Assembly (NCBI RefSeq): GCF_001956915.1
Contig: NZ_MLJO01000013.1
Coordinates: forward strand, 62,001 to 126,000
Length of the DNA: 64,000 bases
Reading direction: 5' to 3'
Source of the DNA: Intrasporangium flavum
GTDB lineage: Bacteria > Actinomycetota > Actinomycetes > Actinomycetales > Dermatophilaceae
The notes under the pieces are model-generated. The model saw only the letters and a list, made by a program, of their open reading frames with translations, did not search any database and was not told where the DNA came from. A program made the translations under genes and the position numbers. Shown piece after piece: positions 37,284 to 46,219 of this stretch (its first letter is position 1; each line of letters begins with the position of its first letter).

Positions 37284-39119
37284 ATGACTGCGTACGACCG
37301 GACCGAGCGGGTCTCCGCCCCGCGGTCCGGCGTGCGGTCGGGCCCCCGCACCGGCGGTGTGCCCATCGGCGGAGCCCGTGACGGCTGGGACGCCGGACGC
37401 ATCGGACGGTACCGCCTCGTCGAGGAGATCGGCGAGGGCGGCATGGGCGTCGTCCACCTCGCGCTCGACCCCCGCGGCCGCGCCGTGGCCATCAAGGTGC
37501 TGCGCGCGCACGTGGCCCACGACGCCGACGCGCGCCAGCGGCTCATGCGCGAGGTCGAGACCCTCTCGCGCATCCGCGACCCCCGCGTCGCGAGCGTCAT
37601 CGACGCCGACGTCATGGGTCCGCGGCCCTACATCGTCACCCGCTACGTGCCGGGTCCCGCGCTCGACGAGATCGTGGAGGAGCACGGGCCGCTGCACCCC
37701 GGCGAGCTCGTCAGCCTCGCCCGCGGCGTGGCCGAGGCGATCCGCTCGATCCACGCCTGCGGCGTCGTCCACCGCGACATCAAGCCGGGCAACGTCCTCG
37801 TCGAGGAGGGCGAGCCCGTCCTCATCGACTTCGGCATCGCCCACGTGCAGGACGACGTGCGGCACACCGTCGGCGGTCTCGTCATGGGCACGCCCGGCTA
37901 CCTCTCGCCCGAGCTCGTCGAGGGGGCGCCGATCACCGACGCCACCGACTGGTGGGGCTGGGCCGCGACGATCACCTACGCGGCGTCGGGGCGCCCGCCC
38001 TTCGGGCGGTCGCGGATGGACGCCGTCCTGAGCCGCGTGCGCGCTGGTGACGTCGACGTCGACGGCGTCGACCCGCGTCTGGTGCCGCTGCTGCGCGCGT
38101 CCCTGTCGCCCGACCCGTCGCGTCGACCGCACGCGGACGAGGTCATCGCCGCGCTCGAGCAGTACGCCGCGGGCCGCGCCGCCACGGTGCCGACGCCGCA
38201 CGCGTCGCCGTGGGGGGCGTCCACCGAGGTGCTGGGCGCCGCTCCCGCGGCACCGGCCCTCCCGAGTGCCACGCAGGTGTTCCAGGACCGCGGCACCGCC
38301 GTGCTCCCGCCGGTCGCGCCGACCGCCGACGACGTCCGCTGGGCGCCGCCGCCCACGGGGCCGCGCCGACGCCCGGAGCCCGAGCCCGAGTACGAACCGG
38401 AGCACTGGGACGAGGGCCAGGGCGGCACCGACCTCTACGACGAGCGGTACGGCCGCAGCGCGGGCCGCGACGAGTGGGACGACGAGTGGGGCGAGGAGCA
38501 GCCCGAGCAGGCGCCGCGCGAGGGTGACCCCCGCATCGGCATGGCCATGCGTACCGGCGTGCTCGGTGCGGCCGGCATAGCCTGGGTGGGCGCCCTCATG
38601 GCCTGGCCCGGCTACGTGCTCGTCGCGCTGGCCGCGTGGTCGGTGCTCGCCCGCGCCACCGACCGCTCCGTGTCCGCGCTCGTCTTCCGCCGCTACGCCC
38701 ACGGCCGACGCGGCAGCGACATCCCGCTCGCCGTCATCACGAGCCCGTGGCACCTGCTCGTCGGCGCCATCGCCACCGCGGTGACGCTCGTGCTGCCGAT
38801 CGCCGTGGCGCTCGCCGGCATCTTCGCCACGGCGCTGCTGCTCGCCGGGGCCACCGGGACCGAGCTGGTGCCGGGGTCGCCGACGACGCTCGCGGTCGGG
38901 GGCATCGCCGGGCTCGCGATGCTGTGGTGGGGCCCTGGCGGGGTGTCCCTGCGGCGCGGCTCGCGCTCGATCGTGCGGCGCACCGTGCCGCTGGGGACGG
39001 CCTCGCAGGTCGTGGCCATCGTGCTCGTCGTGGCCGGCCTCGTCCTCGGGCTCGTGGCCGTCGACCACGGCGAGAGCCTCTCCTGGCTCCCGTTCGGGTC
39101 CAACCCGCTGGCCCGCTGA
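37284..39119 (+). CDS. Ser/Thr protein kinase with multi-pass membrane C-terminus
   Basis: The 611-residue protein has a Hanks-type kinase domain (residues ~40-290): glycine loop IGEGGMGVVHLAL, Lys in VAIKVLRAH, catalytic HRDIKPGNVLV, IDFGIAHV and GTPGYLSPELV. An acidic Pro/Glu-rich linker (~300-415) leads to a C-terminal part with about five hydrophobic helices. There are no PASTA repeats, so it is not a PknB-type cell-wall kinase. TACCGT at 37272-37277 lies 6 bases before the ATG (leaderless). Substrate and signal are unknown. Confidence 0.9.
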   Translation: MTAYDRTERVSAPRSGVRSGPRTGGVPIGGARDGWDAGRIGRYRLVEEIGEGGMGVVHLALDPRGRAVAIKVLRAHVAHDADARQRLMREVETLSRIRDPRVASVIDADVMGPRPYIVTRYVPGPALDEIVEEHGPLHPGELVSLARGVAEAIRSIHACGVVHRDIKPGNVLVEEGEPVLIDFGIAHVQDDVRHTVGGLVMGTPGYLSPELVEGAPITDATDWWGWAATITYAASGRPPFGRSRMDAVLSRVRAGDVDVDGVDPRLVPLLRASLSPDPSRRPHADEVIAALEQYAAGRAATVPTPHASPWGASTEVLGAAPAAPALPSATQVFQDRGTAVLPPVAPTADDVRWAPPPTGPRRRPEPEPEYEPEHWDEGQGGTDLYDERYGRSAGRDEWDDEWGEEQPEQAPREGDPRIGMAMRTGVLGAAGIAWVGALMAWPGYVLVALAAWSVLARATDRSVSALVFRRYAHGRRGSDIPLAVITSPWHLLVGAIATAVTLVLPIAVALAGIFATALLLAGATGTELVPGSPTTLAVGGIAGLAMLWWGPGGVSLRRGSRSIVRRTVPLGTASQVVAIVLVVAGLVLGLVAVDHGESLSWLPFGSNPLAR

Positions 39120-39432
39120 CGGCCCCTCGTCGTCCGTCGGGGCGGCCGGTCCGCGGGAGCCGTGACCGAGCGCCGCTTACTGCGGCGGAGCCGGCCGCCG
39201 GGCTCGCGGCGGGTCAAGGCCGGATCTCGAGAAGATCACGAAATCATCTCGGAACAGGTTGTGGTTCGTTGATTCCTCACGTACCGTCATGCCTCGGCGG
39301 CCCCGAATCTCGGGCCGGACGGGGTGGGTCCCGGGCGCGTCCCGGGGGTGTCCACGACCGGTCGCTGCCACGGTGTTCCGGCCTCCACACGGCACGCTGC
39401 ACAACTTCACATGGACACCCAGCAATCCGGTC
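39120..39432. other. Non-coding region upstream of the rpfA riboswitch
   Basis: These 313 bases contain a weak hairpin CGCCGC-5-GCGGCG (39171-39187) that may end the kinase transcript, and an unusually AT-rich stretch (39235-39290) that probably holds the rpfA promoter, although no clear -35/-10 pair stands out. TGTTC-N6-CCACA at about 39373 is a poor match to a CRP-type site. No convincing ORF is present. Confidence 0.5.
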
Positions 39433-40327
<895 letters not shown>

Positions 40328-40350
40328 CGCACCCCTGACCGAGCACGACC

Positions 40351-40394
40351 GGACGGCCTCGCGCGACCAACCCCTGGGTCCCGCGGGGCCGTCC
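40351..40394 (+). terminator. Hairpin after rpfA-like gene
   Basis: GGACGGCC (40351-40358) pairs with GGCCGTCC (40387-40394). The intervening 28 bases can pair further through CGCG/CGCG and GACC/GGTC. It is the only strong stem between rpfA and the tRNA. Confidence 0.65.
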
Positions 40395-40480
40395 TTCGTC
40401 TGCCGTGTGGGACGCGGCGGGCGCCCTCGGTTACGCTGGCGCCCGACCGGACGGCGGCGGGCCTGCCGCACGACCGGGCC

Positions 40481-40553
40481 GCTGGCGTGGCGCAATTGGC
40501 AGCGCACCTGTCTTGTAAACAGGTGGTTGGGGGTTCGAGTCCCCCCGCCAGCT
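40481..40553 (+). tRNA. tRNA-Thr (anticodon TGT)
   Basis: A 73-base cloverleaf: acceptor GCTGGCG/CGCCAGC with discriminator T, D stem GCGC/GCGC with AATTGGCA loop, anticodon stem CCTGT/ACAGG with loop CTTGTAA (anticodon TGT, reading ACA), variable loop TGGTT and T arm GGGGG-TTCGAGT-CCCCC. The 3' CCA is not encoded, as usual for actinobacteria. Confidence 0.96.
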
Positions 40554-40606
40554 CTCTGACCTGCGGACGAGGGGTCTGCGGGGCTCCAGCGCGGCCAGGG
40601 CCCGCG

Positions 40607-40855
40607 TCAGGGGAGCACGGGCGCGCCGGGTGGCACGCCCAGCACGGCGTCGACCTGCTCGGGACTGAGGTGGTGCCCCACTCCGGCCACGTCGGCGATC
40701 ACGTCGGCCAGCAGGGTGATCTCGTGCAGGACGCCGGCGTCGACCAGCTCGGCCCCGGGTCTGCCGGCGGCGACGGCGTCCGGGTCGTCCGGCACCGGGG
40801 GTGGCGCTCCGTGTGGAGCCGGCGGTTGCATCTCGCGTTCGTTGCGGGTGTGCAT
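40607..40855 (-). CDS. Small hypothetical protein
   Basis: A possible 82-residue protein (start ATG 40855; ATG 40831 is also possible) with a Pro-rich N-terminus and a helical C-terminal part (VDAGVLHEITLLADVIADVAGVG, then LSPEQVDAVLGV). The amino-acid composition is reasonable for a real, soluble helical protein, but no family was recognised. It lies between the tRNA and gntK, on the opposite strand. Confidence 0.5.
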   Translation of the reverse strand: MHTRNEREMQPPAPHGAPPPVPDDPDAVAAGRPGAELVDAGVLHEITLLADVIADVAGVGHHLSPEQVDAVLGVPPGAPVLP

Positions 40856-41050
40856 GGCGTGCGACCTGACTGCATCGGTCGACCTCCAGCTCACCCCGGG
40901 TACTCGAGGCGCTGGCAGGAACAGGGTACGTCCGCGGACGCCCCCGTGTCCCCGTCTCGTGCAGACCAATCTGTCAGCGGCTGCAGTGCTCAGCGCATCC
41001 CGGGTCGCCGGACGCTCACCGCGGCGCGGTTTCGGACTACGTTCAGGAGC

Positions 41051-41605
41051 ATGGGCGACGAGGCCGAGGCCGAGATGTCAGCGACGGGACCCGACGTCGT
41101 CATCGTCATGGGGGTCTCCGGAAGCGGGAAATCCACTGTGGCCAAAGGGATCTCAACGGTCATGGGCTGGGAGTTCGCCGAGGGGGACGCGTTCCACTCG
41201 GAGGCCAACGTCGCCAAGATGCGCAACGGGCAGGCACTCACCGACGAGGACCGCTGGCCCTGGCTCGAGGCGATCGGCAGCTGGATCAGCGCCAAGGAGG
41301 CCGCCGGGGAGTCGGCGGTCGTCACGTGCTCGGCCCTGCGCCGGGCCTACCGCGACCTGCTGCGCCGCGGCCGCCCCCACGTGCGGTTCCTGCACGTCAC
41401 CGCGCCGGCGGAGCTGATCCGCGACCGCATGGAGCACCGGCCGGGCCACTACATGCCTCCCTCGTTGCTGCCGAGCCAGATCGCCACGCTCGAACCGCTG
41501 GGCGACGACGAACCGGGTATCTCGGTGACGAACGAGGGCACCGCCGCCCAGGTTCTCGACCGCGCTCTCGGCGCGCTCGGTCTGCGAAAGGACACCCAGG
41601 CATGA
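41051..41605 (+). CDS. gntK: Gluconokinase
   Basis: The 184-residue kinase has the P-loop GVSGSGKST, GDAFHSEANVAKMRNGQALTDEDRWPWL (gluconate-binding region) and SALRRAYRDLLR, all typical of GntK. It phosphorylates gluconate to 6-phosphogluconate. ATG 41051 is preceded by TACGTT (41038-41043) at 7 bases, which decides the start over the longer frame. Its stop overlaps the gntP start (ATGA), so uptake and kinase are cotranslated. Confidence 0.94.
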   Translation: MGDEAEAEMSATGPDVVIVMGVSGSGKSTVAKGISTVMGWEFAEGDAFHSEANVAKMRNGQALTDEDRWPWLEAIGSWISAKEAAGESAVVTCSALRRAYRDLLRRGRPHVRFLHVTAPAELIRDRMEHRPGHYMPPSLLPSQIATLEPLGDDEPGISVTNEGTAAQVLDRALGALGLRKDTQA

Positions 41606-43149
41606 TCCTGAACCCGACTCTCGCACCGCCGGCCCTGACGATCGCGCTGGCGGCCGACCCACCGGCGGTGCCCTACGCCGGTGACGGCCAGCTCGTCGCC
41701 GCCTGCATCCTCGGCATCCTCGCCGTCGTCCTGCTCATCACCGTCGGCAAGGTGCACCCGTTCCTGTCGCTGATGCTGGGCTCGGCCGTCCTCGGCGCCG
41801 TGGCGACGATGCCCCCGGGCGATGTCGTCGCGAGCTTCCTCGACGGGTTCGGCAGCACGGCCGGAGCGGTGGGCGTCCTCATCGCCCTCGGCGCGATGAT
41901 CGGCAAGCTGCTGGAGGACTCGGGAGGGGCCAACCGCATCGTGTCGACGATCGTCGGCCGGGTCGGGCCCGGGCGGCTGCCGTGGGCCATGGCGCTCATC
42001 GCGGCGATCCTCGGCCTGCCCCTCTTCTTCGAGGTGGGGGTCGTGCTCCTCGTGCCGGTCATCATCCTCGTGGCCCGGCGAACCGGACTGTCCCTCATGA
42101 AGATCGGCATCCCCGCGCTGGCCGGCCTCTCGGTCCTGCACGGGCTGGTGCCTCCGCACCCGGGGCCGCTGACCGCCATCGGCCTGCTCAACGCCGACCT
42201 CGGCCGCACCCTGCTCTACGGCGTCATCATCGCGATCCCCACCGTCATCGTCGCCGGGCCCGTGCTCGCGCACTACGTGGACCGGTGGGTCCCCAAGTAC
42301 GTGGACGCCGACTCCCGCTTCCTGGAGCCGGTGGGCGCCGGCGTGGGCGCCGGCCGTGGGTCGGAGCCGCGGCCCGCGCACGACGCACCCGGCAACGAGG
42401 ACGCGGCCCGAGGCCACGGGGCGACGGGGTCGGTCGCGACGTACGAGGACCTCGAGGCCCCGCTCGCCCCCGGGCGTCGACGCGTCTCCTTCGCGGCCGC
42501 GATCATCGGAATCACGCTGCCGGTGGTGCTCATGCTCGTCGACGCCATCGTCAAGCTGCTCGTCACCGACAAGAAGAACGGCGCCCGCACCGTCATCGAC
42601 TTCTTCGGCACCCCGACGGTCGCCCTGCTCATCGCCGTCCTCTTCTGCTACGTCGTGCTCGGGCTCGGCTCCGGCATGGACAGGAACGAGGTCAGCGCGT
42701 CGGTGGGCGCGGCCCTGCCGCCCATCGCCGGCATCATCCTCATCGTGGCCGCCGGCGGCGGCTTCAAGCAGACGCTCATCGACGCCGGGGTCGGCAACGT
42801 CATCAAGGACTGGGCCACCGGCGTCAACATCTCGGTGCTCGTGCTCGGGTGGCTCGTGGCCGTCCTCATCCGGCTCGGGACCGGCTCGGCGACAGTGGCC
42901 ACCATCACGGCCGCCGGCATCGTCGGGCCGCTCGCCTCGACGCTGACGACGAGCCACCTCGCCCTGCTCGTCCTCGCCATCGGCTGCGGCTCGCTCTTCT
43001 TCAGCCACGTCAACGACGCCGGGTTCTGGCTCGTCAAGGAGTACTTCGGCCTCACCGTCGGGGAGACGATCAAGTCCTGGTCGGTGATGGAGACCGTCAT
43101 CTCGGTGTTCGGGTTCGCGCTCGTCATGGTGCTGAGCCTCGTCGTCTAG
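41602..43149 (+). CDS. gntP: Gluconate permease, GntP family
   Basis: The 515-residue transporter has about 12 hydrophobic helices and GntP hallmarks: SFLDGFGSTAGAVGVLIALGAMIGKLLEDSGGA, GLPLFFEVGVVLLVP, HGLVPPHPGPLTA, TGSATVATITAAGIV and FFSHVNDAGFWLVKEYF. It is a proton-coupled gluconate importer. It carries a hydrophilic insertion of about 45 residues in a central cytoplasmic loop (about residues 235-285), making it longer than E. coli GntP. The gene follows gntK with overlap. Confidence 0.92.
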   Translation: MILNPTLAPPALTIALAADPPAVPYAGDGQLVAACILGILAVVLLITVGKVHPFLSLMLGSAVLGAVATMPPGDVVASFLDGFGSTAGAVGVLIALGAMIGKLLEDSGGANRIVSTIVGRVGPGRLPWAMALIAAILGLPLFFEVGVVLLVPVIILVARRTGLSLMKIGIPALAGLSVLHGLVPPHPGPLTAIGLLNADLGRTLLYGVIIAIPTVIVAGPVLAHYVDRWVPKYVDADSRFLEPVGAGVGAGRGSEPRPAHDAPGNEDAARGHGATGSVATYEDLEAPLAPGRRRVSFAAAIIGITLPVVLMLVDAIVKLLVTDKKNGARTVIDFFGTPTVALLIAVLFCYVVLGLGSGMDRNEVSASVGAALPPIAGIILIVAAGGGFKQTLIDAGVGNVIKDWATGVNISVLVLGWLVAVLIRLGTGSATVATITAAGIVGPLASTLTTSHLALLVLAIGCGSLFFSHVNDAGFWLVKEYFGLTVGETIKSWSVMETVISVFGFALVMVLSLVV

Positions 43150-43200
43150 CCCCGCTGTGCCGCCAGGGCGCCGGGCTCGGACAAGCGGATCCCCGTGCGG

Positions 43201-43698
43201 TCAGAGCACGGTGGATCCGTACATCTGCCCGAGCGGGTCGGCGATGAGCTCGAGCCGGGCGCCGTTGGGGTCACGGAAGTAGATCGACGTGCCGCTCTCG
43301 CGGACGTACTCGACGCCGGCCTCGTCGAGACGGGCCCGGAGCCGTTCCCACGTGGCCGGTTCGACCGAGATGGCGAGGTGGTGCAGCCCTCCGAGCACCT
43401 CGGCGTACGGCCCGACGTCGAGCCCCGGGAAGTCGAAGAACGCCAGCAGGTTGCCGTTGCCGATGTCGAAGAAGAAGTGGTTGGAGCCGCGGTAGTCGCG
43501 GTTCTCGACGATCTCCGTCAGCGGGAACCCGAGGACGTCCTGGTAGAACCGCACCGTCTCCTCGACGTCGCGGGCGAGCAGCGCGGCGTGGTGCAGTCCT
43601 CGTGCGCTCGAGGCGGGACGGCGGTCGGCGGCTTGCAGGTGGGTGTCCCGGATCCGGGCACGTTCGGCGTCGATGGCGGCGAGGTCGATCTCGGTCAT
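43201..43698 (-). CDS. VOC superfamily (glyoxalase/dioxygenase-like) protein
   Basis: The 165-residue protein has a single vicinal oxygen chelate domain: GLHHAALLARDVEETVRFYQDVLGFPLTEI (first metal His), GLHHLAISVEP (second His) and SIYFRDPNGARLELI (Glu ligand). It could be a lactoylglutathione-lyase-like, ring-cleaving or resistance protein; the substrate is not predictable. A MarR-type palindrome sits just upstream at 43717-43732. Confidence 0.85.
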   Translation of the reverse strand: MTEIDLAAIDAERARIRDTHLQAADRRPASSARGLHHAALLARDVEETVRFYQDVLGFPLTEIVENRDYRGSNHFFFDIGNGNLLAFFDFPGLDVGPYAEVLGGLHHLAISVEPATWERLRARLDEAGVEYVRESGTSIYFRDPNGARLELIADPLGQMYGSTVL

Positions 43699-43716
43699 GC
43701 GGCCCTCACGACAGGT

Positions 43717-43732
43717 AGTTGCGCGTTCAACT
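43717..43732. promoter_or_regulatory. MarR-like palindromic operator candidate upstream of the VOC gene
   Basis: AGTTG-6-CAACT is a perfect inverted repeat in the 38-base gap before the VOC gene. This half-site and spacing is typical of MarR-family operators. No marR gene is next to it, so the regulator would be encoded elsewhere. Confidence 0.5.
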
Positions 43733-43736
43733 CAGG

Positions 43737-44402
43737 CTAGCCCCCGAGCGGGCCGCCGCTCCAGTGTTCGCGGTGGGTCATCTGCGCCACCGGGACCCGG
43801 CGCAGCCGCGTCACCTGGTGCACCGGCCGGCCGAGGGGGACCACGGCGGCCACGGCGAACGGCTCCGGGACGCCGAGCAGCTCCTTGAGCGCCGGCTCCT
43901 CGGCGACGGCCATCGTCGTGATCGTGCCCCCGAAGCCCTCGTTGCGGGCCGCGAGCAGGATGTTCCAGACCAGCGGGTAGACCGACGCCCCCGCCACGAG
44001 GCCGACGCGGTCGAGCTCCTTGTCGAGCGCGGCCACCGCCCGCAGGTCGACGCAGACGACGAGGACCACCGCGGCTCGGCGCACGGGCTCGGTGACCCAC
44101 CCCGGCACGACGGTCCGCGCCACCTCCTGCTCGGTGACCCTGCTGCGGTCGTGGCCGCTCCACGGCGTCTCGCCGGCCGCCCGCTCGGCGTGGTAGCGAC
44201 GGGCGCCGGGCTCGGTGAGCTCGACGAGGCGCTCCCTCACGGCGGGGTCGCGGACCACGACGATCTGCACGCCCTGCCGGTTGCCCCCGCTCGGGGCGAA
44301 CCGGGCGTTCTCGAGGATCGTCCCGAGCACGACGTCCGGCAGCGGGTCGTCGGTGAAGTCGCGGACGGCGGCGGTGGTGCGCATGACCTCGTACAGGTCC
44401 AT
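43737..44402 (-). CDS. Nitroreductase family protein
   Basis: The protein of about 221 residues has the FMN-dependent nitroreductase fold: MDLYEVMRTTAAVRDFTDDPLP, ILENARFAPSGGNRQGVQIVVV (FMN-binding Arg/Ser/Asn) and VPEPFAVAAVVPLGRP. The reaction (quinone, nitro or flavin reduction) cannot be fixed. The ATG at 44402 follows TATCGT (complement of 44410-44415) by 7 bases. It begins the stress island; mycobacterial DosR regulons also include nitroreductase-like genes. Confidence 0.88.
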   Translation of the reverse strand: MDLYEVMRTTAAVRDFTDDPLPDVVLGTILENARFAPSGGNRQGVQIVVVRDPAVRERLVELTEPGARRYHAERAAGETPWSGHDRSRVTEQEVARTVVPGWVTEPVRRAAVVLVVCVDLRAVAALDKELDRVGLVAGASVYPLVWNILLAARNEGFGGTITTMAVAEEPALKELLGVPEPFAVAAVVPLGRPVHQVTRLRRVPVAQMTHREHWSGGPLGG

Positions 44403-44442
44403 GCGACGCACGATAGCCCGCCGCGCGGGCTGCCGAACCGCC

Positions 44443-45378
44443 CTACGGGCGTACCGGGCTCGGGACGCCGGTGCCGGGCACGACGGTCACCGGGCAGGAC
44501 GCGTGGTTGAGCACTGCGCGGCTCACCGAGCCGAGCACCATCCGCTCGAGCGGACCGAGGCGTCGTGACCCGAGGACGACGAGGCCGGACCGGCGCGAGT
44601 CCTCCTCCAGGGTGGGCGCGGCGGGAGCCTCGGGCGTGACGATCTCGACGACGAGGTCGTGGGCGACCTGCCGGGCCAGCCCCGCCGCGTCGAGGGCCGC
44701 GCCCCGCGCCATCCCGAAGCGCGTCAGCGCCCACTCGTTGGTCTCGCCCGGCGGCTGGTGGGCGAGCCCCGCCGCGCCCTGGTTGAGCAGGGCCCAGGCC
44801 GACACGACCCGCAGCGGCACGCCCCAGCGGGCCGCCTGGTCGGCCGCGAACCGCACCGCGGCGCCGGACGGCTGCAGGTAGTCCACGCCCACCGTGACCG
44901 GACGCCGCCGGTCGGGCTCGTCGACCGCCCCGCGCACGACGGTCACGGGGCAGTAGGCGTGCCGCGCCACCGACGCGGACACCGAGCCCAGGACGACCGA
45001 GCCGAACGCCCCGTGGCCGCGGTTGCCGACGACGAGCAGGCGAGCCTCCTCGGACGCGTGGACGAGGGTGGCCACGGCCGCGCCGGCGACCTCGGTGAGG
45101 GTGACCGCGTCGTCGGGCAGGTACTTGGCGGCCAGCTGCCGCGCGTCCTCGACCCGCGCGTCGGTCCGGTGGCGCGGGCGGGCGGGCACCACCGCGAGCG
45201 CCAGCCCGATCGGGACCGACCAGCCGTCGGCCAGCGGCAGGGCCGTGACGACCTCGAGGTCGCACCGGCGGTCGGCCGCAGCGCCGGCCGCCCACTCGAG
45301 GGCCGCCGAGGCGCCGGCCGAGCCGTCGAAGCCGACGACGATCCGGGACCTGCGCGGCGTCGACCTGTCCGCGTTCAT
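44443..45378 (-). CDS. Tandem-domain universal stress protein
   Basis: The 311-residue protein has two UspA domains. The first starts RIVVGFDGSAGASAALEWA and ends LVVGNRGHGAFGSVVLGSVSASV (G-2x-G-9x-G-S/T ATP motif); the second starts VTVGVDYLQPSGAAVRFA and ends VVLGSRRLGPLERMVLGSVSRAVL. It probably binds ATP. In mycobacteria similar double USPs belong to the DosR dormancy regulon. A DevR-box-like palindrome (45469-45482) lies about 90 bp upstream. GGAGGAGG precedes the ATG. Confidence 0.93.
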   Translation of the reverse strand: MNADRSTPRRSRIVVGFDGSAGASAALEWAAGAAADRRCDLEVVTALPLADGWSVPIGLALAVVPARPRHRTDARVEDARQLAAKYLPDDAVTLTEVAGAAVATLVHASEEARLLVVGNRGHGAFGSVVLGSVSASVARHAYCPVTVVRGAVDEPDRRRPVTVGVDYLQPSGAAVRFAADQAARWGVPLRVVSAWALLNQGAAGLAHQPPGETNEWALTRFGMARGAALDAAGLARQVAHDLVVEIVTPEAPAAPTLEEDSRRSGLVVLGSRRLGPLERMVLGSVSRAVLNHASCPVTVVPGTGVPSPVRP

Positions 45379-45452
45379 CGGTCCTCCTCCGCCGCTCCTG
45401 TCAGGACGCCGATGCGCCTCGCAACCGGGCGCTGGCTCCAGCGTCGGGCGCG

Positions 45453-45482
45453 GGGCCGTGGTCCGGGCGGGCCGAAGGTCCC
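45453..45482. promoter_or_regulatory. DevR/DosR-box-like palindrome upstream of the USP gene
   Basis: GGGCCGAAGGTCCC at 45469-45482 fits the DosR-type pattern GGGnC-N4-GnCCC, and an exact copy lies upstream of the CoA-binding gene (51134-51147). A weaker relative with a shortened centre, GGGCCGTGGTCC, is 16 bp further along the minus-strand upstream side (45453-45464). The position fits regulation of the stress protein gene at 44443-45378. Confidence 0.65.
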
Positions 45483-45559
45483 CCGATCACCGCATTCCGG
45501 GCCGGGACGCGTCAGGAGGGGTGCGCGTCGGAACAGGTGGGCGTCGCGCCGTCACGGCG

Positions 45560-46219
45560 TCAGGGCCGGGGGACCTCCGTCGTCGGGTCGGCGTGATGGA
45601 CGGCGACGTACACGGCTGCCTGCGTGCGCCGCTCCATCCCGAGCTTGGCCAGCACCGAGGTGACGTAGTTCTTGACGGTCTTCTCGGCCAGCGACATCGC
45701 CTCGCCGATCTGGCGGTTGGTCTCGCCGGCCGCGACGTGGTCGAGGACGCGTCGCTCCTGCGGCGTCAGCGAGCGCAGCCGCGGGTCCCGTTCCTGGCCG
45801 TCGGCCCAGCTGGCCCGGAGCCGGCGGGCGCGCGCGGTGTCGAGGAGGTTCTCGCCGCGTGCCACGCGCTCGACCGCCTCGACGAGACCGTTGCCGCGGA
45901 CGTCCTTGAGCAGGAACCCGGACGCGCCGGCCAGGACCGCGGCCGCCAGCGCGTCGTCGTCGTCGTAGGAGGTGAGGACGAGGCAGGCGATGGTCGGGTC
46001 GACCGACCGCACCTGGCGGCAGGCCTCGATGCCCGAGCCGTCGGGCAGCCGGACGTCGAAGACCGCGACGTCGGGCCGCAGGGCGGGGATGCGTCGCGCG
46101 GCCTCGTGCGCCAGGCCGGACTCGCCCACGACCTCGAAGCCGGGGTTCGCCTCCAGCAGGTCGCGAAGGCCACGCCGCACGATCTCGTGGTCGTCGAGGA
46201 GGAAGACTCGGATGGTCAC
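45560..46219 (-). CDS. devR: DevR/DosR-type NarL-family response regulator
   Basis: The 219-residue protein has a receiver domain (D9/D10, phospho-acceptor D55 in VFDVRLPDGSG, KD in GFLLKDVRGN) and a C-terminal LuxR helix-turn-helix with LTPQERRVLDHVAAGETNRQIG and EKTVKNYVTSVLAKLGMERR. The latter is nearly identical to the DNA-binding helix of mycobacterial DosR. It activates hypoxia and NO dormancy genes there. The GTG start overlaps the devS stop. Confidence 0.92.
   Translation of the reverse strand: MTIRVFLLDDHEIVRRGLRDLLEANPGFEVVGESGLAHEAARRIPALRPDVAVFDVRLPDGSGIEACRQVRSVDPTIACLVLTSYDDDDALAAAVLAGASGFLLKDVRGNGLVEAVERVARGENLLDTARARRLRASWADGQERDPRLRSLTPQERRVLDHVAAGETNRQIGEAMSLAEKTVKNYVTSVLAKLGMERRTQAAVYVAVHHADPTTEVPRP

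Noticed and set aside
39373-39388. CRP-like site TGTTC-N6-CCACA upstream of rpfA
   Set aside because: Only 7 of 10 consensus positions match and no second site or clear promoter supports it, although rpfA is CRP-regulated in mycobacteria.
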